Positions 17,909 through 27,589 of a stretch of DNA of 64,000 nt are shown one piece after another. Both the position numbers and the translations under genes were made by a program. Each line of letters begins with the position of its first letter. Positions within the stretch are counted from its first letter, which is position 1. The notes below the pieces were generated by a model. That model saw nothing but the letters and a program-made list of their open reading frames with translations. It made no database searches and was not told the DNA's origin. The stretch is from Halomonas sp. 7T (GTDB lineage Bacteria > Pseudomonadota > Gammaproteobacteria > Pseudomonadales > Halomonadaceae): contig NZ_CP087112.1 of assembly GCF_025643255.1 (NCBI RefSeq), forward strand, positions 2,356,001 to 2,420,000, given 5' to 3'.

Positions 17909-18107
17909 GGCGTCCTTTCCTCGTCAGTATTCAGTGGGGCCTGTAAAAACACGCTCTCTGGCAGAGAGGCGATGAGAGAAAAACTTTACACCTAAGTCGT
18001 AATAGTTCGCGAAGCGCAACTGCTATGACTACACTCACGGTTGTGCCATCAACATATTGATATCAAACCGCTATCAAAACACTGGTTATGTAAGCAAAGG
18101 AGGCTTT

Positions 18108-18281
18108 ATGGCATTTACCGCGACGGACCCGATTAAAATGATCTTTGCCGTTATTCTGCCCCCCTTAGGGGTATTTTTTGAGGTCGGCTTCAAAGGACAT
18201 TTCTGGCTGAATATCATTCTGACGCTATTTGGTTTTGTACCAGGTATCATCCATGCCTTTTATGTCATATTGAAACACTAG
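18108..18281 (+). CDS. Pmp3/YqaE-family small membrane protein
   Basis: 57 residues with two membrane helices and the family sequence ILPPLGVFFEVG then the second helix FVPGIIHAFYVI. Members are induced by salt or cold and affect membrane potential. The ATG at 18108 has AAAGGAGG upstream and starts where the family does; a TTG at 18057 would add 17 unrelated residues. Confidence 0.9.
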   Translation: MAFTATDPIKMIFAVILPPLGVFFEVGFKGHFWLNIILTLFGFVPGIIHAFYVILKH

Positions 18282-18322
18282 ACATACTAGAACACTGATG
18301 TCGTTTTTGTACGCAACGATTC

Positions 18323-18353
18323 AACACCGCCTTATTAAATATAGGGCGGTGTT
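18323..18353 (+). terminator. Terminator between pmp3-like and deaminase genes
   Basis: 9-bp stem AACACCGCC/GGCGGTGTT with a 13-base loop, followed by TTGC. Placed between convergent genes; may serve both. Confidence 0.65.
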
Positions 18354-18369
18354 TTGCAATCAGCGCTAC

Positions 18370-18861
18370 TTATTTAGAGGAAAAGTCAGCTTCTCTACGG
18401 CGACGATGTAAGGCATGCACCTGCTCATCCAACCCGGGAACCGGGCCATCGACAGCCAAATGGGGCACCACCGCATTAATTGGCAGCGTAGCAACGGGCG
18501 GTGGCGCTACGCCAAGTTCGGATAGCCACACACCCAACTGTTCAGAAGAACTGACGTAAACGATACGACCTAGCCCTACCCAGCCATGAGCTGCCGCACA
18601 CATCGGGCAATGCTCTCCAGACGTATACACAGTCGCCTTCGCACGTTCATCAGGCGTCATATGATTCGCTGCCCAACGAGCCAGCGCAAACTCCGGATGC
18701 TGAGTCGCGTCTCCACCGGCAATACGGTTGCGGTCTTCCGCTAACACCTTGCCCTCGGCATTTACCAGCACGCTGCCAAATGGCTCATCCCCAGCATTTA
18801 AAGCTTCTTCAGCCAAAGCCACGGCGCGTTTTAAGTAGCCCCATTCGTGTTCCGCAATCAT
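18370..18861 (-). CDS. Nucleoside/guanine deaminase-type cytidine deaminase fold protein
   Basis: Zinc hydrolase with the CDA signature: HPEFALARW (zinc His and catalytic Glu) and EHCPMCAAAHGW (the two zinc Cys). Length and the SGEHCPMCA motif suit guanine or nucleoside deaminases rather than tRNA TadA. The ATG at 18861 is chosen because GGAG precedes it by seven bases; an upstream in-frame ATG at 18903 would place that site inside the gene. Substrate not determined. Confidence 0.83.
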   Translation of the reverse strand: MIAEHEWGYLKRAVALAEEALNAGDEPFGSVLVNAEGKVLAEDRNRIAGGDATQHPEFALARWAANHMTPDERAKATVYTSGEHCPMCAAAHGWVGLGRIVYVSSSEQLGVWLSELGVAPPPVATLPINAVVPHLAVDGPVPGLDEQVHALHRRRREADFSSK

Positions 18862-18994
18862 AAGACACTCCTCTATTTTGACAACGTGCTTGAGTGGCCC
18901 CATTGTCTTTTCAAAGATGCTCTACCAACGATACCATTTTTACCGATAGCACTCTGAGCTACCGTAAAAGCGCCACTACTTCTGGAGCATCCTC

Positions 18995-19210
18995 ATGAAC
19001 ACCATCAACCCGAACAAGCTTTACAACAGCAAATGGACGGCCACCCAGCCGCGTAATAAAGAGAAGCACTTTATCGTCACGAAACTTTTGCGCAATGAAG
19101 AAGAGCAGGTGGTGGAAGTGGTCATCGAAGCGGTTCACTCAAACCGCGAGATCACTCTTGCCTGGCAAGAGCTAACGGACGCTAGCGTTTGGAAAATGGG
19201 ATGGAAATGA
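18995..19210 (+). CDS. TIGR02450-type Trp-rich small protein
   Basis: 71 residues: NPNKLYNSKWTA, PRNKEKHFIVTKL and a Trp-rich tail ending VWKMGWK, a pattern I recognise from the TIGR02450 conserved family. It has no known function. TGGAGCATCC precedes the ATG. Stands alone upstream of the cold-shock gene. Confidence 0.8.
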   Translation: MNTINPNKLYNSKWTATQPRNKEKHFIVTKLLRNEEEQVVEVVIEAVHSNREITLAWQELTDASVWKMGWK

Positions 19211-19429
19211 AGGCCGCCCTGGCCCCCCTAGAAAATATTCATGAAAGGCTTTGACCCAGCAAAAAAAACATGGCACTGTAGCGTCAGTTGGTTAGCAAGC
19301 GGCATGGTTTCAGAAGTGTACGATCTTTTTCGGCAGCCTGATATTGTATTCCTTGTTTCACCCGCTACTTAAATCTGGGTAATACCAGGAACTTTATTAC
19401 GGCGCTTTTAGCGCGAAAGGATCTAGACA

Positions 19430-19636
19430 ATGGCAACTGGCACAGTTAAATGGTTTAACGACACTAAAGGTTTTGGTTTCATCGCTCCTTCTGACGGCGG
19501 CGACGACCTTTTTGCTCATTTCTCTGAAATTCAGTCTGACGGTTTCAAAACCCTTCAAGAAGGTGCTAACGTTTCTTTTGACGTTACCCAGGGTAAGAAA
19601 GGCCTTCAGGCTTCTAACATCAAGCAAATCTCCTAA
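19430..19636 (+). CDS. Cold-shock protein, CspA family
   Basis: 68-residue OB-fold RNA chaperone with RNP1 KGFGFI and RNP2 DLFAHF, and the start [25 protein letters not shown] lies ahead of the ATG, preceded by GGCGCTTTTAGCGC, which can form a hairpin. About 220 bases of untranslated-looking sequence lie upstream, in keeping with the long leaders of csp mRNAs. Confidence 0.95.
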   Translation: MATGTVKWFNDTKGFGFIAPSDGGDDLFAHFSEIQSDGFKTLQEGANVSFDVTQGKKGLQASNIKQIS

Positions 19637-19679
19637 GCTCTAAGCTTTAGAGTTTGCCCAGGTCTTTCGAGATCTGGAT

Positions 19680-19707
19680 AACAAGGCCCGCTTATGCGGG
19701 CCTTGTT
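19680..19707 (+). terminator. Terminator of the cold-shock gene
   Basis: Perfect 12-bp stem AACAAGGCCCGC/GCGGGCCTTGTT with a TTAT loop, followed by GCGTTT. Very stable. Confidence 0.88.
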
Positions 19708-19752
19708 GCGTTTAGGCGCCCGCCTTATGGGTGCCCACCGTAGATACGCGAC

Positions 19753-20610
19753 TCATACTCGCAAATAAGCCACTAAGCGTACATCGACCGTTAGTGTTAG
19801 CGTTTCCAGCGCTGCCGCACGCGCACGCCCTTCAGCACTCGCTCGGTAAAAATGCGGCGTCATGGCCAGCAAATCAGCTATCTTCTCGCCCCCCTCTAGC
19901 AATAACTCATAACAACACGATAGAGTTTGCTGATGCGCGAAGCCCTCAGGCATGTTTGGCGCCATAGAGCGCTCTGGCTTTAACGTGGGGTAAATCACCT
20001 CCCGCAATTCACGCAAATGGTTTGGCCCAGCCTCAACCTGCAATAGCAGGCCACCTGGCTTCAATACCCGGGCAAACTCCCCCGCTACCGGAAAACCAAA
20101 CATGCACAGAACGCAATCAAGCGCCGCCGACTGTACGGGCAAATGGGCATTGCTGCCAACCACCCAACTTGCTGAATGCGTCTCTTGCTTGGCGGCGGCT
20201 AACACTGCCCATTTAGAAATATCTAAGCCCATTAATGATAAAGGCGATGAATCGGATACCGCTGCTGCCAATTGGCGCAGGTAATACCCTTCGCCACACC
20301 CTGCATCCAGGCAGCTATAAGGGGCATGAGACAAACCCGAACGCGCGCGATGCGCTTCCACAATGCTATTCGCTGCGTCTGCGATAGCGTCATAATAACC
20401 ACTATTAAGAAACCGCTGACGAGCGGCCACCATAGCTTTACTATCGCCGGGATCATGGGAGCGTTTGTGCTGAACGGGCAACAGGTTGACGTAACCCTGC
20501 TTGGCGATATCGAAACTATGTCCTGCCGCACAACGCCACGTGCTGCCTAACATCTCTAACGGCTCGCCATCTAACGGGCAAGCCATTGCCTTGAAAGGAA
20601 TGCTACTCAT
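19753..20610 (-). CDS. rlmA: 23S rRNA (guanine-N1)-methyltransferase RlmA-type
   Basis: SAM-dependent methylation of G745 (or G748) in 23S rRNA helix 35. Seen: N-terminal zinc knuckle (CPLDGEPL, then WRCAAGHSFD), the RlmA signature HKRSHDPGDSKAMVAARQRFL, and the SAM-binding motif CLDAGCGEGYYL around residue 105. Length of 285 residues is close to E. coli RlmA. Converges with the cold-shock gene. Confidence 0.9.
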   Translation of the reverse strand: MSSIPFKAMACPLDGEPLEMLGSTWRCAAGHSFDIAKQGYVNLLPVQHKRSHDPGDSKAMVAARQRFLNSGYYDAIADAANSIVEAHRARSGLSHAPYSCLDAGCGEGYYLRQLAAAVSDSSPLSLMGLDISKWAVLAAAKQETHSASWVVGSNAHLPVQSAALDCVLCMFGFPVAGEFARVLKPGGLLLQVEAGPNHLRELREVIYPTLKPERSMAPNMPEGFAHQQTLSCCYELLLEGGEKIADLLAMTPHFYRASAEGRARAAALETLTLTVDVRLVAYLRV

Positions 20611-20673
20611 AACGACGTAAACTCATGAAATTGGGCTTATCAACATAGAAATGCATACAAAATCAGCGGCTCA

Positions 20674-21429
20674 TTAAGGGCTTTTTGCCTTGTATCCAGC
20701 ACGGGCAATATCTTTAAACAGCGTGGACTGCCACTGGCGCACCGCTAGTACTGAGGTAGTACCAAAACGCTGATGAATGGGCAGCCCGCTCTCTCGTTCG
20801 CATAACGCATGAAACTCGTTCGCTAGGCGCTGCATGATTTGCTGCCACTCTGCATTACCTGCCTGAGAGAGCAACCCATTAAGTACCGTTAGCTTTTCAT
20901 TGTCGCTATCGAAACGGGAGTGAAAAAATTCTGTCGCGATATGCTGCTGGAAAAAGCTCTGAATAGGTCCGCCAGGCCGCCAACGAAAATTTGCCGCCAC
21001 GCGCCGCCGAATACGGTTACCTGGCAATAGATCAATTAGTTTTAACCGCTCTAGCGCCAGCAACTGCCGAATACACTGTGCTTCGCTGAGCTGGTACTGA
21101 TGATGAATTTCATCAAAGCTGTACCCGTTAATTACACACACCGCGACTAGGAATAGCTCTCGGTCATCAACAATACGCTGCTCTTGCGCCTGGGTTAGCT
21201 CCTGCAAACGGTGCTCTTCTGCATGCATGGCCTGCACCAGCTCGGAAAACTCAAGGTTAAGCTGGTCGCAAATGCGCTCTAGCCGCTCTAAGGTAAGATG
21301 CTGCTCGGCGAACAGCCGCTTTACCGAGGCCTCGCTTAGCTCAAGCCATCTCGCCACATCGGCATAGGTTTTACCCTGAGCACGCAGCTGGCGTTTTAAG
21401 GTATCGATTAATGCATTCGTCTGAGACAC
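20674..21429 (-). CDS. XRE-type helix-turn-helix regulator
   Basis: N-terminal helix-turn-helix (TYADVARWLELSEASVKRLFAE) followed by a long C-terminal region with a second winged-helix-like segment (ELFLVAVCVINGYSFDEI onward). The GTG at 21429 is preferred: GGAGG lies four bases upstream and the protein then starts MSQTNALIDTL, directly before the HTH. An in-frame upstream ATG at 21486 would add 19 residues. Divergent from the LplT-Aas-like gene, which it may control. Effector unknown. Confidence 0.78.
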   Translation of the reverse strand: MSQTNALIDTLKRQLRAQGKTYADVARWLELSEASVKRLFAEQHLTLERLERICDQLNLEFSELVQAMHAEEHRLQELTQAQEQRIVDDRELFLVAVCVINGYSFDEIHHQYQLSEAQCIRQLLALERLKLIDLLPGNRIRRRVAANFRWRPGGPIQSFFQQHIATEFFHSRFDSDNEKLTVLNGLLSQAGNAEWQQIMQRLANEFHALCERESGLPIHQRFGTTSVLAVRQWQSTLFKDIARAGYKAKSP

Positions 21430-21562
21430 GTAACCTCCAGACCCCAAAGTAGCGTATAACGATACCGAAAAGCCCATATAACACAACTTTATCTAACCAA
21501 GTTGCAGTGATACCCATATATAACGAAAGTGCCCTCACTTCAGGTTTATAAGGCGACACACC

Positions 21563-24500
21563 ATGCAACCATTGTTGCGCATTGCAGGCGCTTGGCCCTA
21601 CTTGATTGCCATTTTTCTAAACGCTTTCGTGGATTTAGGGCATAAGATCGTTATTCAAAATACCGTGTTCAAAAGTTATGACGGCACGACCCAGGTGGTG
21701 CTAACTGCGCTGGTGAACGGGCTCATCTTACTGCCGTTTATTTTACTGTTTAGCCCAGCAGGCCACGTCGCCGATAGCTACCCGAAGGTGCGCATTTTGC
21801 GGGTTTCCGCTTGGGCCGCTGTCGCCGTGTCTTTGGGCATCACCACCGCTTACTATCAAGGCTGGTTTTGGCTGGCATTTGCCATGACGCTACTGCTGGC
21901 AATTCAATCAGCTTTCTACTCGCCAGCTAAATATGGTTTGGTAAAAGGGCTGTTTGGCAAGCCGCGTTTAGCAGAAGCCAATGGGTTGATCCAGGCCGTG
22001 ACCATTGGCGCCATTCTGGTGGGTACCGTGGCGTTTACCGCACTGTTTGAAAGCTGGGTGACGCCTGATGCTAAAACACCCAATCAGTTGTTGCGCCAAA
22101 TAGCTCCCCTAGGTTGGCTGCTAGTGCTTAATAGCATCATTCAGGTTACCACGCTGTATCGCCTCCCGCTGGATAGCACCACAGGCTCAGAGACGCCGCT
22201 AACCTGGCAGCGCTACATTAAAGGCGCAGCCTTGAAAGACAACCTGCGGATCATCGCGCGTCGCCCCGTCATTAGGCTTTCGATTATTGGCCTTGCGACC
22301 TTCTGGTCCGTGGGTCAGGTGCTGCTAGCAGCCTTCCCTGCCTACGCCAAAGATGCCCTTCGTATTGATAACACTTTAGTGCTGCAAGGCATTCTTGCGG
22401 CCAGCGGTATTGGTATTGCGCTGGGCTCTTTGCTTGCCAGCAAGCTTTCTCATAACCGGATTGAAACCGGCTTAATTCCCGTAGGGGCTCTCGGGGTGGC
22501 GCTGGGGCTATGGTGCCTACCGTTATTCACTACGCCCATCGGACAAGCCGTGAACTTCGTCTTTATTGGCATGATGGGCGGGCTATTTATTGTGCCGCTC
22601 AATGCGCTGATACAGTTTCACGCCGCTGATAACGAGCTAGGCACCGTGCTGGCAGCCAATAACTGGATTCAAAACCTCGCTATGCTGGGCTTTTTGGTGC
22701 TCACAGCCCTGTTTGCATTGGCAGGTGTCGATAGCCTCTACCTGCTACTGCTGATTGCCAGCGTCGCGATGGTAGGCGGCGGTTACACCGTCGTAAAGTT
22801 GCCGCAAAGCTTGGTGCGTTTTCTGCTGAGCTTCTTGATGACGCGCCGTTACCGGGTCGATGTTCACGGGCTGGAAAACCTGCCGGCCCAAGGCGGCGTA
22901 TTATTATTGGGCAATCATATTAGCTGGGTGGATTGGGCCATGGTACAGATTGCCAGCCCTCGCCCAGTACGTTTTGTGATGCTGAAGTCCGTTTATCAGC
23001 GTTGGTACCTTCGCAGTTTTCTCAAAGCGCTCGGCTGTATTCCCATCGAACGCGGCAGTGCCGCTGAACATGCCCTAGCCACAGTTGCAGAACAGCTGAA
23101 CGCCGGTGAAGTGGTGTGCCTGTTTCCTGAAGGCGCCATTAGCCGCACTGGCCAGCTGGGCGAATTCCGCCGCGGCTATGAACGGGCCTGCAAAATGGCC
23201 AATCCCGATGTCAAAATCGTGCCCTTCTACCTGCGTGGGCTATGGGGCAGCCAGTTTTCACGCTCCTCTAGCAAGCTTAAAGCGTTGCGTAACGCCCCGC
23301 TGCACCGGTCGGTTGTGGTCGCCTTTGGCAAGCCGCTAGTGAAAGACACCCCTGCCGATGTCCTCAAGCGGCGCATTTTTGAACAAGCCACCCACTCTTG
23401 GCAGCACGCCATCGATGAACTCTCCACGCTACCCGACGCCTGGATACGCAGTGTAAAGCGTGCCCCAACCGCTCGGGCGCTTACCGACGCTAATCACTCA
23501 CTCAAGGCAAGCCAAGCGCTTACCAGCAGCCTGTTGCTGGCGAGACGTATTCGTCAACTTGCCCCTGGCCAAAAAAACATCGGGTTACTGCTACCAAGCA
23601 GTAGCGCTGGCGTACTCGCCAACATGGCAACGCTCTTAGCTGGCAAAACGCTGGTAAACCTTAACTACACCGCCAGTCAGACAGCGCTTGAATCAGCACT
23701 CACCCAAGCTGAGATCGGTACCGTGCTTACCTCCCGCCACTTTGTTGAAACGCTGCAGCAACAAGGGCTAAACGTCAGCCTGCTGCTTACCAATATTCAG
23801 GCAGTTTACTTGGAAGACCTGCAGTCATCGATAAGCCGCACTGAACGCCTCTGCACCTGGCTGAGCGTTCGTTTACTGCCTACGGGGATACTGACGCGCC
23901 TGTTCTGCGGCAACCAAGATGCCGACACTACCGCCGCCATTGTGTTTAAAAACGGCAGTGGAGGCCAACCAAAGGGCGTAATGCTCAGCCACCGTAACCT
24001 GATGGCTAATATCAAGCAGACTTCCGATGTGCTTAATACACAGAGTAACGATGTGGTCATGGGATCGCTGCCGCTCTTCCATGCCTTTGGGCTAACGGTA
24101 ACCCAGCTGCTGCCACTTATCGAAGGGCTGCCACTGGTTTGCCACGCGACCCCCGACGACGCACCTGGCATTGCTAGCGCTATAGCCAAGCACCAAGCCA
24201 CGATTATGTTCGGTACATCGCATTTTCTAGCCCTATTACACCGTAGCCAGGAGGTGCAACCGTTAATGCTGGAAAGCCTGCGCGCAGTGGTTATCAGTGC
24301 GGAATCATTGGATGAACGTGTATGCCAAGACTTCACGCGCACGTTCCAAACGCCTATCTACATAGGCTATGGCGCCACAGAAACCGCGCCCGTTGCCTCG
24401 GTCAACCTGCCCGATGCCACAGGAGCCAACTACCAGCACATTCAAAAGGGCAATAAATCAGGCACTGTCGGCATGCCACTGCCCGGCACCAGCTTCAAAA

Positions 24501-24703
24501 TCGTTGACCCAGAACGCTTTGAAGAGCTGCCTACCGGTCAAGCCGGCATAATTCTGATCAGCGGCCCTCAAGTCATGCAGGGTTACCTCAACGACCCAGC
24601 CCGCACGGCCGCTGCCATTAAACAGCTCGACAGCAGCCGTTGGTACGTTACGGGTGACACCGGTTTTATCGATGCAGATGGCTTTTTGACGCTGTGTACA
24701 TAG
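21563..24703 (+). CDS. Fused LplT-Aas-like protein (MFS + PlsC + acyl-ACP/CoA ligase), C-terminus missing
   Basis: Membrane protein for lysophospholipid import and re-acylation. Domains: major-facilitator flippase like LplT (1-410), PlsC acyltransferase (about 420-620; NHISWVDW, LFPEGAISRTG), and an AMP-forming ligase (about 630-1046; FKNGSGGQPKGVMLSH, YIGYGATETAPV, WYVTGDTGFIDADGFLTL). The frame stops three residues after that last motif, before the hinge and C-terminal ligase subdomain with its catalytic Lys. Fused relatives continue by roughly 90-100 residues. None of the three downstream frames restores them, so a deletion ended the gene. Transport and acyltransfer could persist; ligation probably not. 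Confidence 0.85.
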   Translation: MQPLLRIAGAWPYLIAIFLNAFVDLGHKIVIQNTVFKSYDGTTQVVLTALVNGLILLPFILLFSPAGHVADSYPKVRILRVSAWAAVAVSLGITTAYYQGWFWLAFAMTLLLAIQSAFYSPAKYGLVKGLFGKPRLAEANGLIQAVTIGAILVGTVAFTALFESWVTPDAKTPNQLLRQIAPLGWLLVLNSIIQVTTLYRLPLDSTTGSETPLTWQRYIKGAALKDNLRIIARRPVIRLSIIGLATFWSVGQVLLAAFPAYAKDALRIDNTLVLQGILAASGIGIALGSLLASKLSHNRIETGLIPVGALGVALGLWCLPLFTTPIGQAVNFVFIGMMGGLFIVPLNALIQFHAADNELGTVLAANNWIQNLAMLGFLVLTALFALAGVDSLYLLLLIASVAMVGGGYTVVKLPQSLVRFLLSFLMTRRYRVDVHGLENLPAQGGVLLLGNHISWVDWAMVQIASPRPVRFVMLKSVYQRWYLRSFLKALGCIPIERGSAAEHALATVAEQLNAGEVVCLFPEGAISRTGQLGEFRRGYERACKMANPDVKIVPFYLRGLWGSQFSRSSSKLKALRNAPLHRSVVVAFGKPLVKDTPADVLKRRIFEQATHSWQHAIDELSTLPDAWIRSVKRAPTARALTDANHSLKASQALTSSLLLARRIRQLAPGQKNIGLLLPSSSAGVLANMATLLAGKTLVNLNYTASQTALESALTQAEIGTVLTSRHFVETLQQQGLNVSLLLTNIQAVYLEDLQSSISRTERLCTWLSVRLLPTGILTRLFCGNQDADTTAAIVFKNGSGGQPKGVMLSHRNLMANIKQTSDVLNTQSNDVVMGSLPLFHAFGLTVTQLLPLIEGLPLVCHATPDDAPGIASAIAKHQATIMFGTSHFLALLHRSQEVQPLMLESLRAVVISAESLDERVCQDFTRTFQTPIYIGYGATETAPVASVNLPDATGANYQHIQKGNKSGTVGMPLPGTSFKIVDPERFEELPTGQAGIILISGPQVMQGYLNDPARTAAAIKQLDSSRWYVTGDTGFIDADGFLTLCT

Positions 24704-24723
24704 CTCACGGCTCAGTCAACCCA

Positions 24724-24743
24724 GCAGCGGCGCTGGCCGCTGC
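24724..24743 (+). terminator. Terminator after the LplT-Aas-like gene
   Basis: 8-bp stem GCAGCGGC/GCCGCTGC, loop GCTG, then CTTTTC. It starts only 20 bases after the premature stop, as expected if a deletion joined the gene body to its original 3' flank. Confidence 0.75.
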
Positions 24744-24785
24744 CTTTTCAAAAGGGCTTATTAACGGATATTCACGACTGTTTAT

Positions 24786-26534
24786 TCACGACGGCTGTTC
24801 ACCACTATCAGAGGGCTGCTCATCGGCACTATTCGCTTTCTGCGAGCGTTTTCCTTGAATTTCTCCCCGTGCAATATCCTCATGGCTGATAACCATGATT
24901 TCCCTAGGCCACCACTCTGGATGGTTATTGCGGATAAAGGCTAGCAGTTTCTCGCGCAAGTTCATCTCGGCTGTCCAGCCAGCCATGGGGTCTGACGTCA
25001 TCAAGTAGCAGGTGATGGTTTGGGCCGTGCCGGTTTGCGCTGTCACGTAACACAACAGCTTATGGTGCTCGATTACGCTATCTTCCTCTTTAGCGAATTC
25101 GAGGAATTTATCTCTTAGCAGCCCTATATCGGCGCTTAGGTGAAGTGTCAGCACCAAGGATCGGTACAATTTAGTACTCTTCACCGACAAATTATCGAAA
25201 GGCTTAGAGGTAAAGTAGGTGACGGGAACAATCAAACGTCGCTCGTCCCATGATCTCAGTCGAATAAAGGTATAAAAGATGCCTTCCACATAACACCACT
25301 CACCTTCAAAGATCACCAGGTCGCCAATACGAATAGGCTTGGCAAACGATAACTGAAAGGAGGCGAGAATATTACCCAGCACCGCCTGGCCCGCCACACC
25401 CACTAATACTGCCAATACGCTGGCAGACGCCAGAATAGACAAGCCAAGGGTTTCGAAGAGCTTAACCTGGCCTAGGATATAGACCGATACGCCGGTCACA
25501 GCAATCAGAATAATGGCGCGGCGCAAGGCGTATAGAGAGGTTAGCAGCCTGCGCTGATCTTTAGGCTTCGTGTCGTCAATTTCGCCTACCAGGCGTCGCG
25601 TTAAGCGCAGCATGATCGTGTCGACCAAGCGCAACGCAATGACACCTGCTCCCCAGGCCATAATTGAGATCAACAGTACGCGGAATGTTGTCGTCGCAAT
25701 CGCGGAAAACGATACGACATAGTCCAGCAGCATCTGCGTGACCAGCGACATAACAATCATCGCCACGGGCATGCCAATTTGATCGGCAAAAATAGTAGAC
25801 ACGCCCGAAGGTAGTATGCGAGCCACAAGACCAACAGCGTAGTAAGTGATCACACCCACCATGCCAATGACGATTAAAAAAACCGGGATCGCTAACCACT
25901 CCCAGATTTTTAACATGCCAAACGATGCCTTTAACCGATCGGGAATATAGCGCTCCAACATTGAAGGCCCGTACTCTTCGTAGAGAGCGGGAATAAACGA
26001 CACGCTCTCTGGCATCACTAACCAAACAGGATCCTCTTCCCCCACACGATAACGGCCTAGCCGGACATCGTAGGCTTGGCCATCGACCGTTAGGGCTGCC
26101 AGCTCAATATTGCGCTGGGGCTCGCCTGCTTGCGGGTTCTGACCAGAAGCGTCTTCAATCGCCGCGTCTTGACGACCGGACATATTAGACGCATTCAACC
26201 ACTCTCCACGCTTTAATACCTCAGCCAATTGCATAGCGAACTCGGCACCCTGTGCCGGCTGTTCGCCCGGGTCAATATTGTTGAGATTAAGCAAGTGCGC
26301 CGCAGCAGCGTAATTTTCGCTTTCGGTGAGCGATAAAAAACTGCGAACCATATCCCGTGGCGACTTGCGCCTCACCTCTTCAGGCGGATCGTCTAACCCT
26401 GTATTAAGCGCATCAATGGCATACCATCGTTCATTCTCGCTCTCATCTCCTTGAGATTGCGCCGCACAGAGGTTAGTAAAAGCAAGTGTGATAACCAGTA
26501 CTAACCATACTGGCCATGAATAATTGATGTTCAT
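24786..26534 (-). CDS. MscS-family mechanosensitive channel
   Basis: Encodes 582 residues: signal peptide (MNINYSWPVWLVLVITLAF start), a periplasmic acidic domain to about residue 200, several membrane helices, and an MscS core with the pore helix region AVLVGVAGQAVLGNILAS and beta domain (RIGDLVIFEGEW). It releases osmolytes on hypo-osmotic shock. The long periplasmic domain distinguishes it from small MscS. The ATG at 26534 is chosen since it begins the signal peptide; a longer frame to 26651 adds 39 residues unlike a secretion signal. Confidence 0.88.
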   Translation of the reverse strand: MNINYSWPVWLVLVITLAFTNLCAAQSQGDESENERWYAIDALNTGLDDPPEEVRRKSPRDMVRSFLSLTESENYAAAAHLLNLNNIDPGEQPAQGAEFAMQLAEVLKRGEWLNASNMSGRQDAAIEDASGQNPQAGEPQRNIELAALTVDGQAYDVRLGRYRVGEEDPVWLVMPESVSFIPALYEEYGPSMLERYIPDRLKASFGMLKIWEWLAIPVFLIVIGMVGVITYYAVGLVARILPSGVSTIFADQIGMPVAMIVMSLVTQMLLDYVVSFSAIATTTFRVLLISIMAWGAGVIALRLVDTIMLRLTRRLVGEIDDTKPKDQRRLLTSLYALRRAIILIAVTGVSVYILGQVKLFETLGLSILASASVLAVLVGVAGQAVLGNILASFQLSFAKPIRIGDLVIFEGEWCYVEGIFYTFIRLRSWDERRLIVPVTYFTSKPFDNLSVKSTKLYRSLVLTLHLSADIGLLRDKFLEFAKEEDSVIEHHKLLCYVTAQTGTAQTITCYLMTSDPMAGWTAEMNLREKLLAFIRNNHPEWWPREIMVISHEDIARGEIQGKRSQKANSADEQPSDSGEQPS

Positions 26535-26884
26535 ATATGCCTTATTGCTCAAGGTGAGCCAAGTTAACATTCGTCCAAGCACGCCCCCTACAAGCCTGTC
26601 TTTAATAGCGGGCCTTCCATGGCGGCGGTAAGACCAAGTACAGCCCACCATCGTTGATCAGGCAAGAAGTGTGATGGCGTGGCAGTCCGTGACACATTTG
26701 TGAACATTGCGCGATACACTCTATTACTAACTCTCTATTACTAACTCTCTATTCCTAGCTCGCTAACTCAATTCCCAACACTCTATTTCCCAGTGAACCT
26801 CCCGTGATAGTGCACTGCGAAGATGGCCGCTGAATCCACCCGTCCATTTGATGACACGCCCTCACAGGCTAGAGCCAAGAAGTT
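26535..26884. other. Intergenic region between MscS and two-component genes
   Basis: 350 bases between divergent genes. Holds the 14-bp tandem repeat at 26719-26760. GCCAAGAAG precedes the response-regulator start. No other gene seen. Confidence 0.4.
26719..26760. repeat. 14-bp tandem repeat, three copies
   Basis: CTCTATTACTAACT at 26719-26732 and 26733-26746 is exact; the third copy at 26747-26760 (CTCTATTCCTAGCT) has two changes. A further ACTCTATT occurs near 26780. It could be a slippage array or a set of regulator sites upstream of the two-component operon. Confidence 0.8.
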
Positions 26885-27586
26885 ATGACACGACACGTAC
26901 TGATTATTGAGGACAACCCAGGCATCCGAGAACTCGTCCGGATGCACGTGGCCGAGCTGGGTATGACACCCCTTCTTTGTGAACGAGGGGATGCTGGGCT
27001 AGCGCGCTTTCGCGAAGGCGGAATCGATTTAGTGATACTCGATCTGATGCTACCCGGCTTGGATGGGCTTTCCGTATGTCGCGAGATCCGCACCGCCCCT
27101 GGCTACGTGCCGGTACTGATGCTGACGGCAAAAAGCACCGAGCTTGACCGGGTGCTGGGCCTGGAAATGGGGGCCGATGACTACCTCACCAAACCCTTCA
27201 GCGTGGCAGAACTCACGGCAAGGATAAAAGCCCTGTTTCGGCGCGTGGATGCCATGTCGTCTGTCGCTGTTACAGAAACCCGCAGTGCTGAACTGACCGC
27301 CAATGGCCTGCGGATCGATCCCGCTCGCCGTCGGGTGTTTATCAAGGAGCAGCCGGTCGAGCTCACCGCGCGCGAGTTCGATCTACTTTGGCACTTTGCC
27401 AGCCATCCGGGGCGGGTCTTCAGCCGTGCCCAGCTACTAGATACCGTGTGGGGTTACAGCCACGAAGGCTATGAGCATACCGTGAACACCCACATCAATC
27501 GCCTGCGCGGGAAGATTGAAAACGATCCCGCTCGGCCGGAATTTATTCAAACCGTCTGGGGAGTGGGCTACCGTTTCCGTGAGTAA
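26885..27586 (+). CDS. OmpR-family response regulator, likely HprR-like
   Basis: Complete receiver (acidic pair IIEDN, phospho-Asp in VILDLMLPGLDG, Thr in MLTAK, Lys in TKPFS) and winged-helix domain ending in VWGVGYRFRE. Located three bases before its histidine kinase and upstream of msrPQ. In E. coli the HprR-HprS (YedWV) system next to msrP-msrQ responds to reactive chlorine; the same role is inferred here from the arrangement only. Confidence 0.88.
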   Translation: MTRHVLIIEDNPGIRELVRMHVAELGMTPLLCERGDAGLARFREGGIDLVILDLMLPGLDGLSVCREIRTAPGYVPVLMLTAKSTELDRVLGLEMGADDYLTKPFSVAELTARIKALFRRVDAMSSVAVTETRSAELTANGLRIDPARRRVFIKEQPVELTAREFDLLWHFASHPGRVFSRAQLLDTVWGYSHEGYEHTVNTHINRLRGKIENDPARPEFIQTVWGVGYRFRE

Positions 27587-27589
27587 ATT

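Noticed and set aside
17909..18050. Possible cobalamin riboswitch ahead of the TonB receptor
   Set aside because: Leader is short and lacks a B12 box; only a CTCTC/GAGAG hairpin is present.
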